Assembly: GCA_963662175.1 (NCBI GenBank)
Contig: OY759221.1
Location: forward strand, 33,602,045 to 33,666,044
DNA from: Aradus depressus
Lineage: Eukaryota; Arthropoda; Insecta; Hemiptera; Aradidae
Direction: 5' to 3'
Length of the DNA: 64,000 nucleotides
Under the pieces are notes generated by a model, which saw only the letters and a program-made list of their open reading frames with translations, had not been told where the DNA came from and made no database searches. Position 1 is the first letter of the stretch. Each line of letters begins with the position of its first letter. The position numbers and the translations under genes were made by a program. Shown here piece by piece: positions 54,700 to 64,000 of this stretch.

Positions 54700-55150
54700 T
54701 AAAATCTATAAATTGTCACCCCCTCCCTGTGGTGACCTGGATAGTGGGATGGTGTTGCCACTGCCATAGCCGACCAAGGAGCCTGCTTCCTGACTCCCCT
54801 CTCCCACTCCTGAAGGTTACCTAACCTTCCTTGTGGCCTGGTTTATCCTCTCGAAAGTAGAGTTGCCCCCCTCTCCAGTACAACGTTTCGCTGGCTGTGA
54901 AGACAATGGACTGCGCTGTGGTGGTGGAGGGGGGGACTTCTTCCCCCTCCTTCCCCACCTTTCTTACTCCCCCGTCCTCATCTATTTTTACACTTTACTT
55001 TCATTTGGTCGATGAAAGGATCATTGCGCTTTTAGAAATTTTCTTTTCTCTTCAATTAGTGAAGGGAGAGAAACACTTTGGTTTAGTTATTATTTTAGGC
55101 TTTTCTGTGGTCCCTTTCACTTTTAATATTCCCTTCTCCTTCTAAAACCA
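54700..55150. other. GC-rich unassigned island
   Basis: Two overlapping plus frames (54833-55015 and 54897-55145) have no recognised motif. Not in the repeat families. Confidence 0.4.
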
Positions 55151-55233
55151 TTTTACCGATTTGGTTCAAAATTAATAGATGAGACGTCTGTATCCTCAAA
55201 CTAAATTTCGTGTTGATACATCGACAGTTATTA
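55150..55233 (-). repeat. Repeat family A fragment, split by a SINE
   Basis: accgatttggttcaaaatta, cgtgttgatacatcgacagt; resumes at 55575-55640 after the SINE (gacagttatagtttttgagt). Confidence 0.65.
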
Positions 55234-55574
55234 TAGGTTAGGTTTTTGTGACTCATGCCCAGGCTTTAACTACGAGGTCATATCGCCTACTAACAGATAC
55301 CTCTTTCGTCACTCTGGTGGACATGAGCCCGACTCTACTGTGGGAGTCTTTTTTCCTACCCTAAATTTTTATTCACCTAGGGCAGGGGTCTTTAACGAGT
55401 ACCTGACATCGTACAGGCTCTGGACCATCGCTTAACGTCCCATCCGAAGGACGGCGTGCTTAAGTTTATTTTACCTCCCAGATAAAATAAACTAAAGGGC
55501 CTCGGTCGGGTTTCGAACCCACGTTCTTGAGCTCAGAAGACAAGCACGCATACCACTGAGCTACCGGCGCCCTC
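55234..55574 (-). mobile_element. SINE (family C), full-length with target-site duplication
   Basis: aggttaggtttttgtgactc tail at the left, tRNA head (cgaaccc..cactgagctaccggcgccct) at the right. Flanked by gacagttat on both sides. Confidence 0.92.
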
Positions 55575-55989
55575 TGACAGTTATAGTTTTTGAGTTCCGT
55601 TTCATCCTTTTCTGATTCCCCATTTCTCTTCTGTTGAAAATTGACTAAAGCTATCTGTTCATATCAGTAGTATATTGTAATGATACTTCGATAACTCTCT
55701 GATGGTTTGTATTATATTATTGAGAAATCTCGAATGTTGAGATCAAAATAAAAATATAATTAAAACATATTTTCAGAGACATAAAGGCCTAGAAAGCGTT
55801 TGTGTATCTTACCTTTATTATCATACTAGCAGTAATACCCGGCGTTGCCCGGGGAACTTTGACTTTTCTACTAATATCTCCTAAAAGTCTTTTAAATTCT
55901 TCAACAGTACATTCATGATGTTATAATTTTCAATTATTCATACGGAATAAGGCTTATTGTCCTTCAACGTCAAACACCCCAGCTAGTAA

Positions 55990-57125
55990 GTTTTTAGGAC
56001 CCCTGGGCATCACAGCTAGTATGCGTCTTTCAACGGCGGAAACCACAGATAGTGAATACTTAGCATCGCTGGACATCCTAGCCAGTGCGTACTTAAGAAC
56101 GCTATTGACCGCAGCTAGTAAATGCCTTGCAACAGCGGACCCCACAGCGAATACATAGTTACTACTACTACATGTGAAATTCATGCCTATCCGCTTACCC
56201 TTTAACAGTACATTCATGATGTTATAATTTTCAATTATTCATACGGAATAAGGCGTATAGTCCTTCAACTATAGCAACGCTAGTAAGTTTTTAGGACCCC
56301 TGGGCACCACAGCTAGTATGCGCCTTTCAACGGCGGAAACCACAGCTAGTGAATACTTAGCTTCGCTGGACGTCCTAGCCATTGCGGACTTAAGAACGTT
56401 TGTGACCACAGCTAATATATGCCTTGCAACGGCGGATCCCACAGCTAGTATGTAGTTAGAACGCTGGTCACCGCAGCTAGTATGTGTCTCGCAAGAGCGG
56501 ACCCCACAGCTAGTACGAAGTTAGGAACGCTGGGCATCACAGCTATTAAGTGCCTTGCAACAGCGGACCCCACAGCTAGTACGTAGTTAAATACGCTGGG
56601 CATTACAGTTAGTAAGTGCTTTGCAACAGCGAACTTCACAGCTAGTACATAGTTAGGAACGCTGGGCACTACAGCTAGTAAATGCCTTGCAACAACGGAC
56701 CCCACAGCTAGTACGTTTTTAGGAACGCTGGGCCCTACAGGTAGTAGGTGCCTTGCAACTGCGGACCCCACAGATAGTATGTAGTTAGAACCACAGGGCA
56801 TCACAGCTAGTATGAGTTTTGCAACGGTGGACCCCACAGCTAGTACCTACGTCGTTAAATACGCTGGGCCACACTGCTAGCGCCTTGCAACAGCAGACCC
56901 CACAGCTAGTACGTAATTAAGAACGCTGGGCATCACAGCTAGTAAATATCTTGTAGGTGACTTGCAACAGCGAACCCCACAGCCAGTACATAGTTAGGAA
57001 CGCTGGGGCTGAGCACTACAGCTAGTAAGTGCCTTGCAACAGCGGACCCCACAGCTAGTACGATATTAGGAACGCTGGACATCACAGCTAGTAAATGTCT
57101 TGCAACAGTGAACCCCACAGCGAAT
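55990..57125 (-). repeat. 66-bp tandem array (about 17 units) in Helitron
   Basis: Unit core cacagctagtacgtagttag + gaacgctgggcatcacagct + agtaagtgccttgcaacagc + ggaccc. In the Helitron's own orientation the unit reads as 22 residues (AVGSAVARHLL and AVMPSVPNYVL). Minus frames at 55954-56217, 56445-56837 and 56939-57232 run through several units each, but stops and indels break the whole array into pieces. Confidence 0.9.
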
Positions 57126-57144
57126 ATATAGTTACTACTACTAC

Positions 57145-58260
57145 TACATGTGAAATTCATGACAATCCGATTCATGACAATACGATCAACCGTTAATGAG
57201 CTAACTCTATATGTATATTTAGCCCCCCCCACAACCCTCCTTCCTGTTCAAAATTTTGGGCCGTCACACACCTAATATTTCTATTTGACCTTTAGGAATA
57301 TTACATGTGAAATTTCTTGACGATTCGCCCATTAGTTAATGAGTTAGCTCTATATTTATACTTAGGCCCCCCCACTACCCCCCCTCCCGTAAAAACTTTT
57401 GAGCCGTCACACCGCCTATTTTTTTATTTGGTCTTCAGGAATACTACATGTGAAACTTCGTGACAATCCGACCAACTGTTAAAGAGTTAGCTCTATATTT
57501 ATACTTAGGCCCCCCCACAACCCCCCTCCCGTTCAAAACTTTGGGACGCCACACACCTTATTTTTCTATTTGGCCTTCAGGAATACTCCATGTGAAATTT
57601 CGTGACAATCCGACCAACCATTAAAGAATTAGCTCTATATTTATACTTAGGCCCCCCCACAACCCCCCCTCCCGTTCAAAACTTTGGGACGCCACACACC
57701 TTTTTTTCCTCTTTGGCTTTTAAATAATACTACGTGAAATTTCATGACGATTCGCCCATTAGTTAATGAGTTAGCTCTATATTTATACTTAGGCCCCCCT
57801 TACAACCCCCCCTCCCGATCAAAACTTTGGGACGCCACACACCTTCTTTTCCTATTTGGCTTTTAAAAATACTACATGTGAAATTTCATGACGATTCGCC
57901 CATTAGTTAATGAGTTAGCTCTATATTTATACTTGGGCCCCCCCACAACCCCCCCTCCCGTTCAAAACTTTGGGACGCCACACACCTTTTTTTCTTGTTT
58001 GGCTTTTAAAAAGACTACGTGTGAAATTTCATGACAATTCGACCATTAGTTAATGTGTTAGCACTATTTGTATACTTAGGCCCCCCTTACAACCCCCCCT
58101 CCCGATCAAAACTTTGGGACGCCACACACCTTTTTTTCCTGTTTGGCTTTTAAAAAGACTACGTGTGAAATTTCATGACAATTTGACCATTAGTTAATGA
58201 GTTAGCACTATTTATATACTTAGGCCCCCCTTACAACCCCCCCTCCCGTTCAAAATTTTG
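57145..58260 (-). repeat. 143-bp tandem array (about 8 units) in Helitron
   Basis: Unit starts recur at about 57149, 57305, 57449, 57591, 57733, 57877, 58020 and 58163 (tgtgaaatttcatgac). Each has gagttagctctatatttata and a C-rich block (aggcccccc..acaacccccc..cccg), which is a G-quadruplex-type motif on the minus strand. Confidence 0.9.
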
Positions 58261-58431
58261 GGACGCCACATAGCCTATTATTCAATCGGGCTCAAAAGGA
58301 TGCTACATGGTAAGTTTCATAAAAATCCGTCCAGCCGTTTGGGCGTGATGCTGGAACAAACATACAAACAAACAAACAAACCCCGTTTCAGCTTTATTAA
58401 TATAGATTCACTTTGTACTTGTCTCAAATCA

Positions 58432-58660
58432 AGGAAATTTTTTCTCAACTTAAAAAATATAACATATAGGTATATAATAAAACAAATTCATTTATCGCCA
58501 ATTATTTGTTATATATTATAATAATAAGAAAAAGTGCCGTAACATCGTTGTGTTAAAGACACTTCCGGAAGAATTTAAAAAAATAGTTATCTTGATTTTT
58601 ATTAAATTGAAAAATGTATGTACTTATTATAAATGTATCTACGTAGTAATTTAAATTTTT
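58432..58660. repeat. Repeat family D-like fragment (minus)
   Basis: Contains gacacttccggaagaattt and aagataact..aaattgaaaaatgt in reverse to 41345/42220, then AT-rich sequence. Confidence 0.5.
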
Positions 58661-58674
58661 TTGTGCTCTTGTAT

Positions 58675-58905
58675 ATTGCGTTTGTCCAAATCTGGCCGCC
58701 CTTTGGATGGGACTTTAAGCGATCGATGGTCCTGAGCCGGTGCGAAGTCAGGTGCCTACTAAAAACAGTAGCAAAATTTGAGTAAGAGAAATGTATGACT
58801 CCCATAGTCTGGCTTATGTCCGCCTGAGCAACGAAAAAGTGCTCTGGTAGTAGGCGATATGACCTCGTAGTTAAAGCCCTGGCATGAGTTACAATAACTA
58901 ACTAA
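58675..58905 (+). mobile_element. SINE (family C), 5'-truncated old copy
   Basis: gccgccctttggatgggact, ggtcctgagccggtgcgaag, gtgctctggtagtaggcgat, aaagccctggcatgagtta. Confidence 0.7.
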
Positions 58906-58909
58906 TAAA

Positions 58910-59560
58910 ATAAAATTAATTTGTAAATATTTAATAAAAAATATTGATTTTAGTAATAAATATATATTACCTCTGGAGACAACAGTAAAAATAGCAATAA
59001 TTCAGGTTATACAGTTTTTTTATAACGGAAATCTCTAACACAAAGTCCAGGACTAGCTAACTAATCAAGGATTTTGAACAATAAGGTGATAAAGATGTAA
59101 TATAAGGTTGATAACCTTAAGTCTTTTCTTGAAATTTGTTATTTAGTTTTAATTTATGGTTGTGATAAGCTATCAGTTTTAATTCAGTTGGCTGTAATAA
59201 TAAATATTGAATGGAATTCAATAATAAAACCATATTTCATGGATAGAAAACAAAAAAAGAGATAAATAATTTTGACGATAAGCTCTTCCAATGCACATTA
59301 TATTTTACTAGTTTTTAAAAGTTTTAATCAACGTTTTCAAATAATGGAAAAGTCGTTGTTTTTTAATTGTGCCTTCGACTGAATGAATTATTTTTTTACT
59401 GAAATTTTTCGATTTAATGCAGATGTTTTAGAGTATATAGATTGGAACAATGGTAATTAAAATCTTTGTAACCCCGCATCTGATAGATCTTGACGACAGA
59501 GAGACATTTATTTTGTTTCTCTATTCTGGGAATTATGGTGAAGAATTAAGGTCGAAGAGG
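58910..59560. other. AT-rich region, nothing recognised
   Basis: No feature supported. Confidence 0.5.
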
Positions 59561-60480
59561 AAGGGTCATTATAGGGGAGGAGGATTGAAGCTGTAGTTCG
59601 TTCATCTTGAGTTGGCCGGTGGGTCAAGTTCCCCCCCCCCCCCCCCCCCCCTCCTGAGATCCATCAATACCTCCGGCAGGGTTACACTGACAAGGTTACA
59701 CATGGCATGATATCGTCACTGAAGAGATGGCCTCATCTGTTATTGTAAAAAGATCCGGCTGTAATTAATTTTCAGTCATTTCCTGCATGAATTGTACATT
59801 TAACCCAGAGATGCTTTGAACAATTGTAACTTCTCTGTAGAGTGGTACATTGAATGGTCTGTCGAGCAGGATAATTTGTCCGGCCCCTAAACTAGAAATA
59901 GACCAAATTGGCCTGGAAGGACAAGGGCAGAGGAGGCTGGCCTGGGTGGGGGGAGAGAAATCAATGCGGCACAAGGCTGGAAGTGTGGGGCCACTCCACA
60001 CTTCAACCTCACCACCAGAGGGGCGGAGGCTTTGTCGGGGCCGGCTCTCACACTCCATGACAGGGGCGGTTAGAGAGCACACACTGGAGGGATGCGTATG
60101 TGAACTTTGGCAGAGGGAGGGGAGAGAAATCAATGGAGCCCAAGGCTGGAAGTATGGGGCCACTCCAATCATCAAGCTCATCACCCAGGGGGGCGGAGGC
60201 CTTGACAGAGGCGTTCAGTTAGCTCACATTAAAGGGATCCGTAGGTGCACATTGGAAGAGGAGGTTGGCCGGGGCGGGGGAGAGAAATCGATGCGGCCCA
60301 AGGCTGGTATTATGAGGCCACTTTACACTCAACTCTTCAACCTCTTCACTATAACCTTGTTGCGGCTGGGCTGCACCAAGAAACGTGTTAAATTTCGCTT
60401 CCGCTCCGCACGGATTACGAGGAAAATCGAGAGGTCAGCTGGTTATGACTAGCGATTTGAGCTTAGCAGAATCTTTTGCT
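59560..60480. other. GC-rich island with three imperfect repeats
   Basis: Starts with a 22-C run (59631-59652). The motif gagagaaatc with caaggctgg recurs at 59953, 60122 and 60280, spacing 169 and 158 bases, each followed by a ggccact block and a gggcggaggc block (first two). A 200-codon plus frame (59850-60452) spans it, but the middle repeat is in a different frame from the other two, which argues against coding. Function unknown. Confidence 0.5.
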
Positions 60481-61036
60481 CCCTGCTCCTTTGGAACTTC
60501 TTGTATACCACCAATAAACGTTTTATAAAACTCTATCTTTTGCAATTATCAGAGTATCTCTCCCTTTAACCTCGCCCTGGTTCGTGTTCATGCTACAAGA
60601 GAAAGAGATGTAGAAGAGAAAAATGAGTTCTACAACCTGTTGTAGGGGGCCTCTGGCTATGATGCCAAGCAGTTCGGCTCTAAGGTCGGAAAGGAGCCTG
60701 CTCTCAGACTCAGCTGCCACAGCCTTCATCTAACATCTCTAATAATAATCAACTGAGGTTTGTGGACTTTGGTGCTTGAGAGTCCTCAATGTCAAGTATC
60801 TTCTTCCAGTATAAGAGTATCCACTTAGGGTGTTGTCGGACGAGTTAACACGTTATCAAATATATCATGTCCTGATAGAGAGTCGACATAAAGAACGTCC
60901 AAAGCTACAGGGGAGCCGTGTGGAAGTCTTGAAATTCCTTGAAAAACGAGGCTCTTATCAGGAAGAAATCTGGAAAAAACTGGAAAGCGACGTATGATAA
61001 GGCTGGCAAGGATGGCGTTTACGAACACCTCTGAGA

Positions 61037-61420
61037 TTTGAGAAGGCTGTTAGGGACATCCGCAACGACTCCAATGGCACGATTCCGTCCGCAACTCGCA
61101 TATGTGGACGACGTGCTCATTACTGGACGAACGAAGGCTGCATTGGCAGAGGCTCGCCAGGATTGTAAAGAGAGGTCCAGATCAACGAGACACCCATATG
61201 AGTGAAACCTGGGTTCAGGAACTTAGGTCTTCAGAACTACGTTAGAGAGGAAGATTTGAGGAAGATATACGGCTTAATTAGTGAGGGGGATATATGGAAG
61301 ATAAAGATCAACCGAGAGCTGAGGGACCTGTACAAGAGGCTGGATCTGGTGATCTTCCTGAAGGCGGCTGCGATGGATGAGGCTGCAGAGGATGGAGCCA
61401 GAGACAGACAAGAAGAAAAC
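61037..61420 (+). pseudogene. LINE reverse transcriptase remnant
   Basis: Three pieces in different frames: FEKAVRDIRNDSNGTI (61037-61084), RPQLAYVDDVLITGRTKAAL (from 61086; YVDD, 61101-61112, is the catalytic YxDD box of reverse transcriptase), and LRKIYGLISEGDIWKIKINR with ELRDLYKRLDLVIFLKAAAM (within 61202-61390), the post-catalytic region of an arthropod non-LTR element, possibly RTE-like. Frameshifts and a deletion between the YxDD box and the last part make it dead. Upstream to 60480 the sequence is GC-rich and may hold further decayed parts. Confidence 0.75.
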
Positions 61421-61439
61421 TGGAATCACCGGCAATGTA

Positions 61440-62195
61440 CTTCCCCAGAACTAATTATTCAATTCAACCTTGTAACCTCTTTATGCAAAATTATAACCTC
61501 CTTAAGTATAATTATAGAAGTGTTATTATATTATTGGTACTTCAAAAAATATACTTTTTTTTTAAAAATAAAAATGTTTTGGTTCAGCATTTTTTCCTTT
61601 TATGTTTTGAACGAACAGAGGAACATCTGAAGATCTGAGGCACAAGAAGTAGGATATCAAATATACGAAGAATGAACCAGTCATTGAGGAGGATCTCGAA
61701 ATTTAAAAAAAAGGAACATTTTTTGTATTATTACTTTTTTTTTTTCATTTTTAGCTGATTGTGCCAATCTATTATTAAAAATATTAAAGGAACTATTGTT
61801 TTATGACCTAGTTCCTTGAGTGGAGTTGACGAAATTGCATGGCTTCATAATTAAAAATTAGGTTAATTACTCATACCATTGCTAGAAAGTAGGTTTTTAA
61901 ACCAATTAATTAAAAAAATATTTCTTCATTACTATATATAGATACTTATATATATATAATATATATAGAGAGATATTTTCGAAAATCTACTGGTTAAAAT
62001 GGCCAAAGTTCCATTACAAAGGACCTTGAAAAAGTAAAGTTGTAAACTCAATTATTTTTGATATAATATATAGTATATATACTATACAATTCAAAAATTC
62101 GAGATGAGTTTTCAACTGAATTTTAAGTTTCAAGGTCCTGAACCCAATTTGGCCACTTGAACCAGTAGAAATCGAAATTTCACAAAGACCACAAA
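61440..62195. other. AT-rich region, nothing firm
   Basis: A family A-like scrap (ccggcaatgtacttccccaga) at 61428-61448 and a family B-like scrap (tttcaaggtcctgaaccca) at 62128. Otherwise unrecognised. Confidence 0.45.
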
Positions 62196-62199
62196 CAAT

Positions 62200-62465
62200 A
62201 ATTGAGTGGTTGACGCGAAAAAGGTTCTAAACGCCAAAATAACACTTCCTTCCTCTGCCATGTTGAGAACTACTGGTGGCTGTTAGAACCTTCTTCCATG
62301 AGGCCCAACGCTGACGTGGGCTCAATACTACCAACTGCTGCTGTAACGGCAAAAAAAAAAAACTTCCTTACACAGTCCCTAGAGACCTATAGAACCTGAT
62401 TCCACAGAAATCTCATTTTCGACTAAAGTGGCGCTTAGAACCTTTTTCGCGTCAACCACTCAATT
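62200..62465. mobile_element. MITE, 266 bp, with 37-bp inverted termini
   Basis: Left end AATTGAGTGGTTGACGCGAA.. (62200-62236) and right end its inverted complement (62429-62465), with one mismatch. Interior non-coding, moderately GC-rich for the region. No clear target-site duplication; the superfamily is unknown. Confidence 0.8.
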
Positions 62466-62469
62466 CTTT

Positions 62470-63225
62470 TGTGCTACTTGCTACATTAACATGATCCTGT
62501 CGTTCTTTTTTGTCACGTGATGGGCTCTTTTTTTTTTTATTTAATTTATTTTTAATAAATAGTAATAAATAAACTCAATTTTCTATGTGATTTGTGTGAG
62601 TCTTATGGAAAATGGCTGTCTTCATTGGGAAAGTGGAACTGTGTGGCCTTGTTAACTTTTAAAAGGGAAAACTGTCTGATATGTTGGCGCCGTCCTCCCA
62701 CCCATCTTCAGAGTATATACTTATGTAGAACTCCATATAGTTGTTATGTACCTTAAATTCATTCGGTTCGGTGTAATCTCATCTGCCGATTGTTTTTTCA
62801 GTCATCAACTGTAGGTACACATGTCTCGTTCCGGATGCAATATATCAAAATTTCAGCCTGATCAGTCCAATGGTTCACTGTCCATCCTTTGCAAGTCAAA
62901 TATCATGTCATTTTTTCAGACATGCTTGACTTATCTAAAAACGGTTGGTTCTAGGGACTGTACAATATATGCTGAAAGAAAAGTTTACTTTATATTTTTC
63001 AGTGTACCTACTATAATTGATATATAACGTATATTTTTGAAAAACTTGTTTTTTATATTATATTTTTAATCCGGTGTTTTTTTTTATATTATATTTATTT
63101 AAAAAATAATCATTCGCCGCTCATGGTTCCAAAGAACTTTCCCATAGGGCTTTCCAGGCCACTTTCCCAGGTGGGTTTTGAAGAGTTGAGCAATGCTTCT
63201 CATTCGATTAGACATATTTTAGATG
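62470..63225. other. Unassigned region
   Basis: No family or gene recognised. A 68-codon frame at 62821 is not recognisable. Confidence 0.45.
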
Positions 63226-63227
63226 TT

Positions 63228-63480
63228 ACTTCGCCAGCTAAACGACGGGAAGTTATGTAATCGATTAAAAATTCGATGCGGAGTTTTCAACAGAATTTCA
63301 TGTTTTCCGATCTACAGATTCCAAATTAAAGAAAAAAAATGATGTCTGTGTCTGTGTGAACACGATAACTCCCGATGGAATGATATATCGACCTTTATAT
63401 ATGTGCGACCTGAACCCCATAAGGGCAGAACCTATCAATTTTCACTCAAATCGGCCAAAGAGAAGGGGAGGACATAACCT
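63228..63480 (+). repeat. Repeat family A (plus)
   Basis: Eroded head (tcgccagctaaacgacggga), gaacacgataactcccgatgg, ttttcactcaaatcggccaa. Confidence 0.7.
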
Positions 63481-63559
63481 GTCAAATTTCTAGGATATAC
63501 CTTTCTCAATTCAAGAACTCTAAAGTTGGCTACTCACTTGAGAAGGAGGTTCGGGGGTG

Positions 63560-63650
63560 GGGAAGCGAACGGTCCGAACCACTAGACGCCCCGAATGAGC
63601 GCTGAGCCACCCATTCGGGGCAACTCCAAGTCCAGTCTTTGTCCGCCACC
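63560..63650 (-). repeat. Hairpin, possibly a third tRNA-like SINE head
   Basis: gccccgaatg and cattcggggc form a stem around a gagcgctgagccacc loop. In minus orientation gggtggctcagcgctc resembles a box A and tagtggttcggaccg a weak box B. It is uncertain. Confidence 0.3.
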
Positions 63651-63725
63651 ATGGTGCGGAACAATCTAGCTATTGCTAGCTTTAGTTTTATTTTATTTAT
63701 CACTTTGAAAGAGAAAAAAAGATGA

Positions 63726-64000
63726 TGGTGGCTGAAAGAAATTTATTTGGAAAGGAGCAACGCGGAGTTTTTAAAAACAATACGTTTTGAAACGGACGAT
63801 ACTTTCAGAAACTTTACTAAGATGTCGCCACAGGATTTTTATTTTTTATTGAATAGTATCAGGCCAAAAATTGAAAGGCAAGATACCTCATTTAGAAAAT
63901 CTATATCCGCTGAAAAACGCCTCGCTATAACTCTCCGATTTCTGGCGACTAGCGACTCCTACTCGAGCCTGCAGTACCTTTCTATCCTGTACGCCTTGGG
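63726..64000 (+). CDS. PIF/Harbinger transposase, N-terminal part, cut by window end
   Basis: Open from after a TGA (63723) to the end of the window. It encodes WWLKEIYLERSNAEFLKTIR, FETDDTFRNFTKMSPQDFYF, LLNSIRPKIERQDTSFRKSI and SAEKRLAITLRFLATSDSYSS, the characteristic N-terminal region of Harbinger/HARBI1-type DDE nucleases (RWW..., F(R/K)NFxRMS, IGPKI, ERLAxTLRFLATGxSYxSL). The catalytic DDE region would lie to the right, outside the window. No in-frame ATG precedes WWLKE after the stop, so the start codon may be in an upstream exon or lost. Confidence 0.85.

Larger units (their letters stand above)
55826..58406 (-). mobile_element. Non-autonomous Helitron, 2.58 kb, with internal tandem arrays
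   Basis: On the minus strand it starts TCTATATTAATAAAGCTGAA (58406) and ends with a GC hairpin (CCCGGGCAACGCCGGG) and CTAG (55826), inserted between A and T. It contains a 66-bp tandem array (about 55990-57125) and a 143-bp tandem array (about 57145-58260). No Rep/helicase domain. Related to the shorter Helitron at 47972-48705, which carries one or two of each unit. Confidence 0.93.

Noticed and set aside
59850..60452. 200-residue ORF in the GC-rich repeat region
   Set aside because: The three repeat units are not in a common frame, the product is low in information, and there is no motif or splice context.

Overview
The window is eukaryotic and most likely from an insect. It holds a split pyruvate kinase gene with GT/AG introns, AT-rich intergenic DNA, and arthropod-type transposable elements (mariner, Helitron, Penelope-like, PIF/Harbinger, LINE remnants, tRNA-derived SINEs). 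The SINE family ends in CCTAA repeats, the complement of the insect telomere unit TTAGG. The order of insect cannot be fixed from this sequence.

Gene region (about 1-15.4 kb): the only confidently recognised host gene is pyruvate kinase (PyK), plus strand. Six internal exons (578-801, 8821-9007, 9657-9866, 10647-10828, 11808-12053, 12569-12791) join in compatible phases. They are followed by two homologous terminal exons (13943-14136 and 15045-15250), each with a phase-compatible splice acceptor and its own stop. Either one completes a protein of about 490 visible residues, and the N-terminal roughly 40 residues lie upstream of the window. The first visible intron carries a nested insertion: a foldback DNA element (894-7483) invaded by an antisense LTR retrotransposon that encodes only a Gag-like protein and has two apparently identical LTRs. 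A deleted mariner follows it.

Intergenic region (about 15.4-64 kb): almost wholly repeats. Recurrent families are (A) a repeat of about 0.5 kb with a palindromic head, seen in some twenty copies; (B) a second repeat with a different head; (C) a tRNA-derived SINE of about 340 bp, several copies with clear target-site duplications; (D) an AT-rich repeat headed by a (AAT)n tract. There are two Helitrons, a near-perfect inverted dimer of a Penelope-like GIY-YIG fragment, hammerhead-ribozyme-like cores, two related 27-bp minisatellite arrays in a duplicated segment, several unassigned MITE-like elements, LINE fragments, and the start of a Harbinger transposase running off the right edge. Two small candidate host features (a possible microexon near 19.5 kb and a possible short secreted-peptide ORF near 34.6 kb) are speculative.

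All alignments were made by eye. Exon ends are exact to the base if the splice sites are right; repeat boundaries are approximate (tens of bases) unless a terminal motif is stated.
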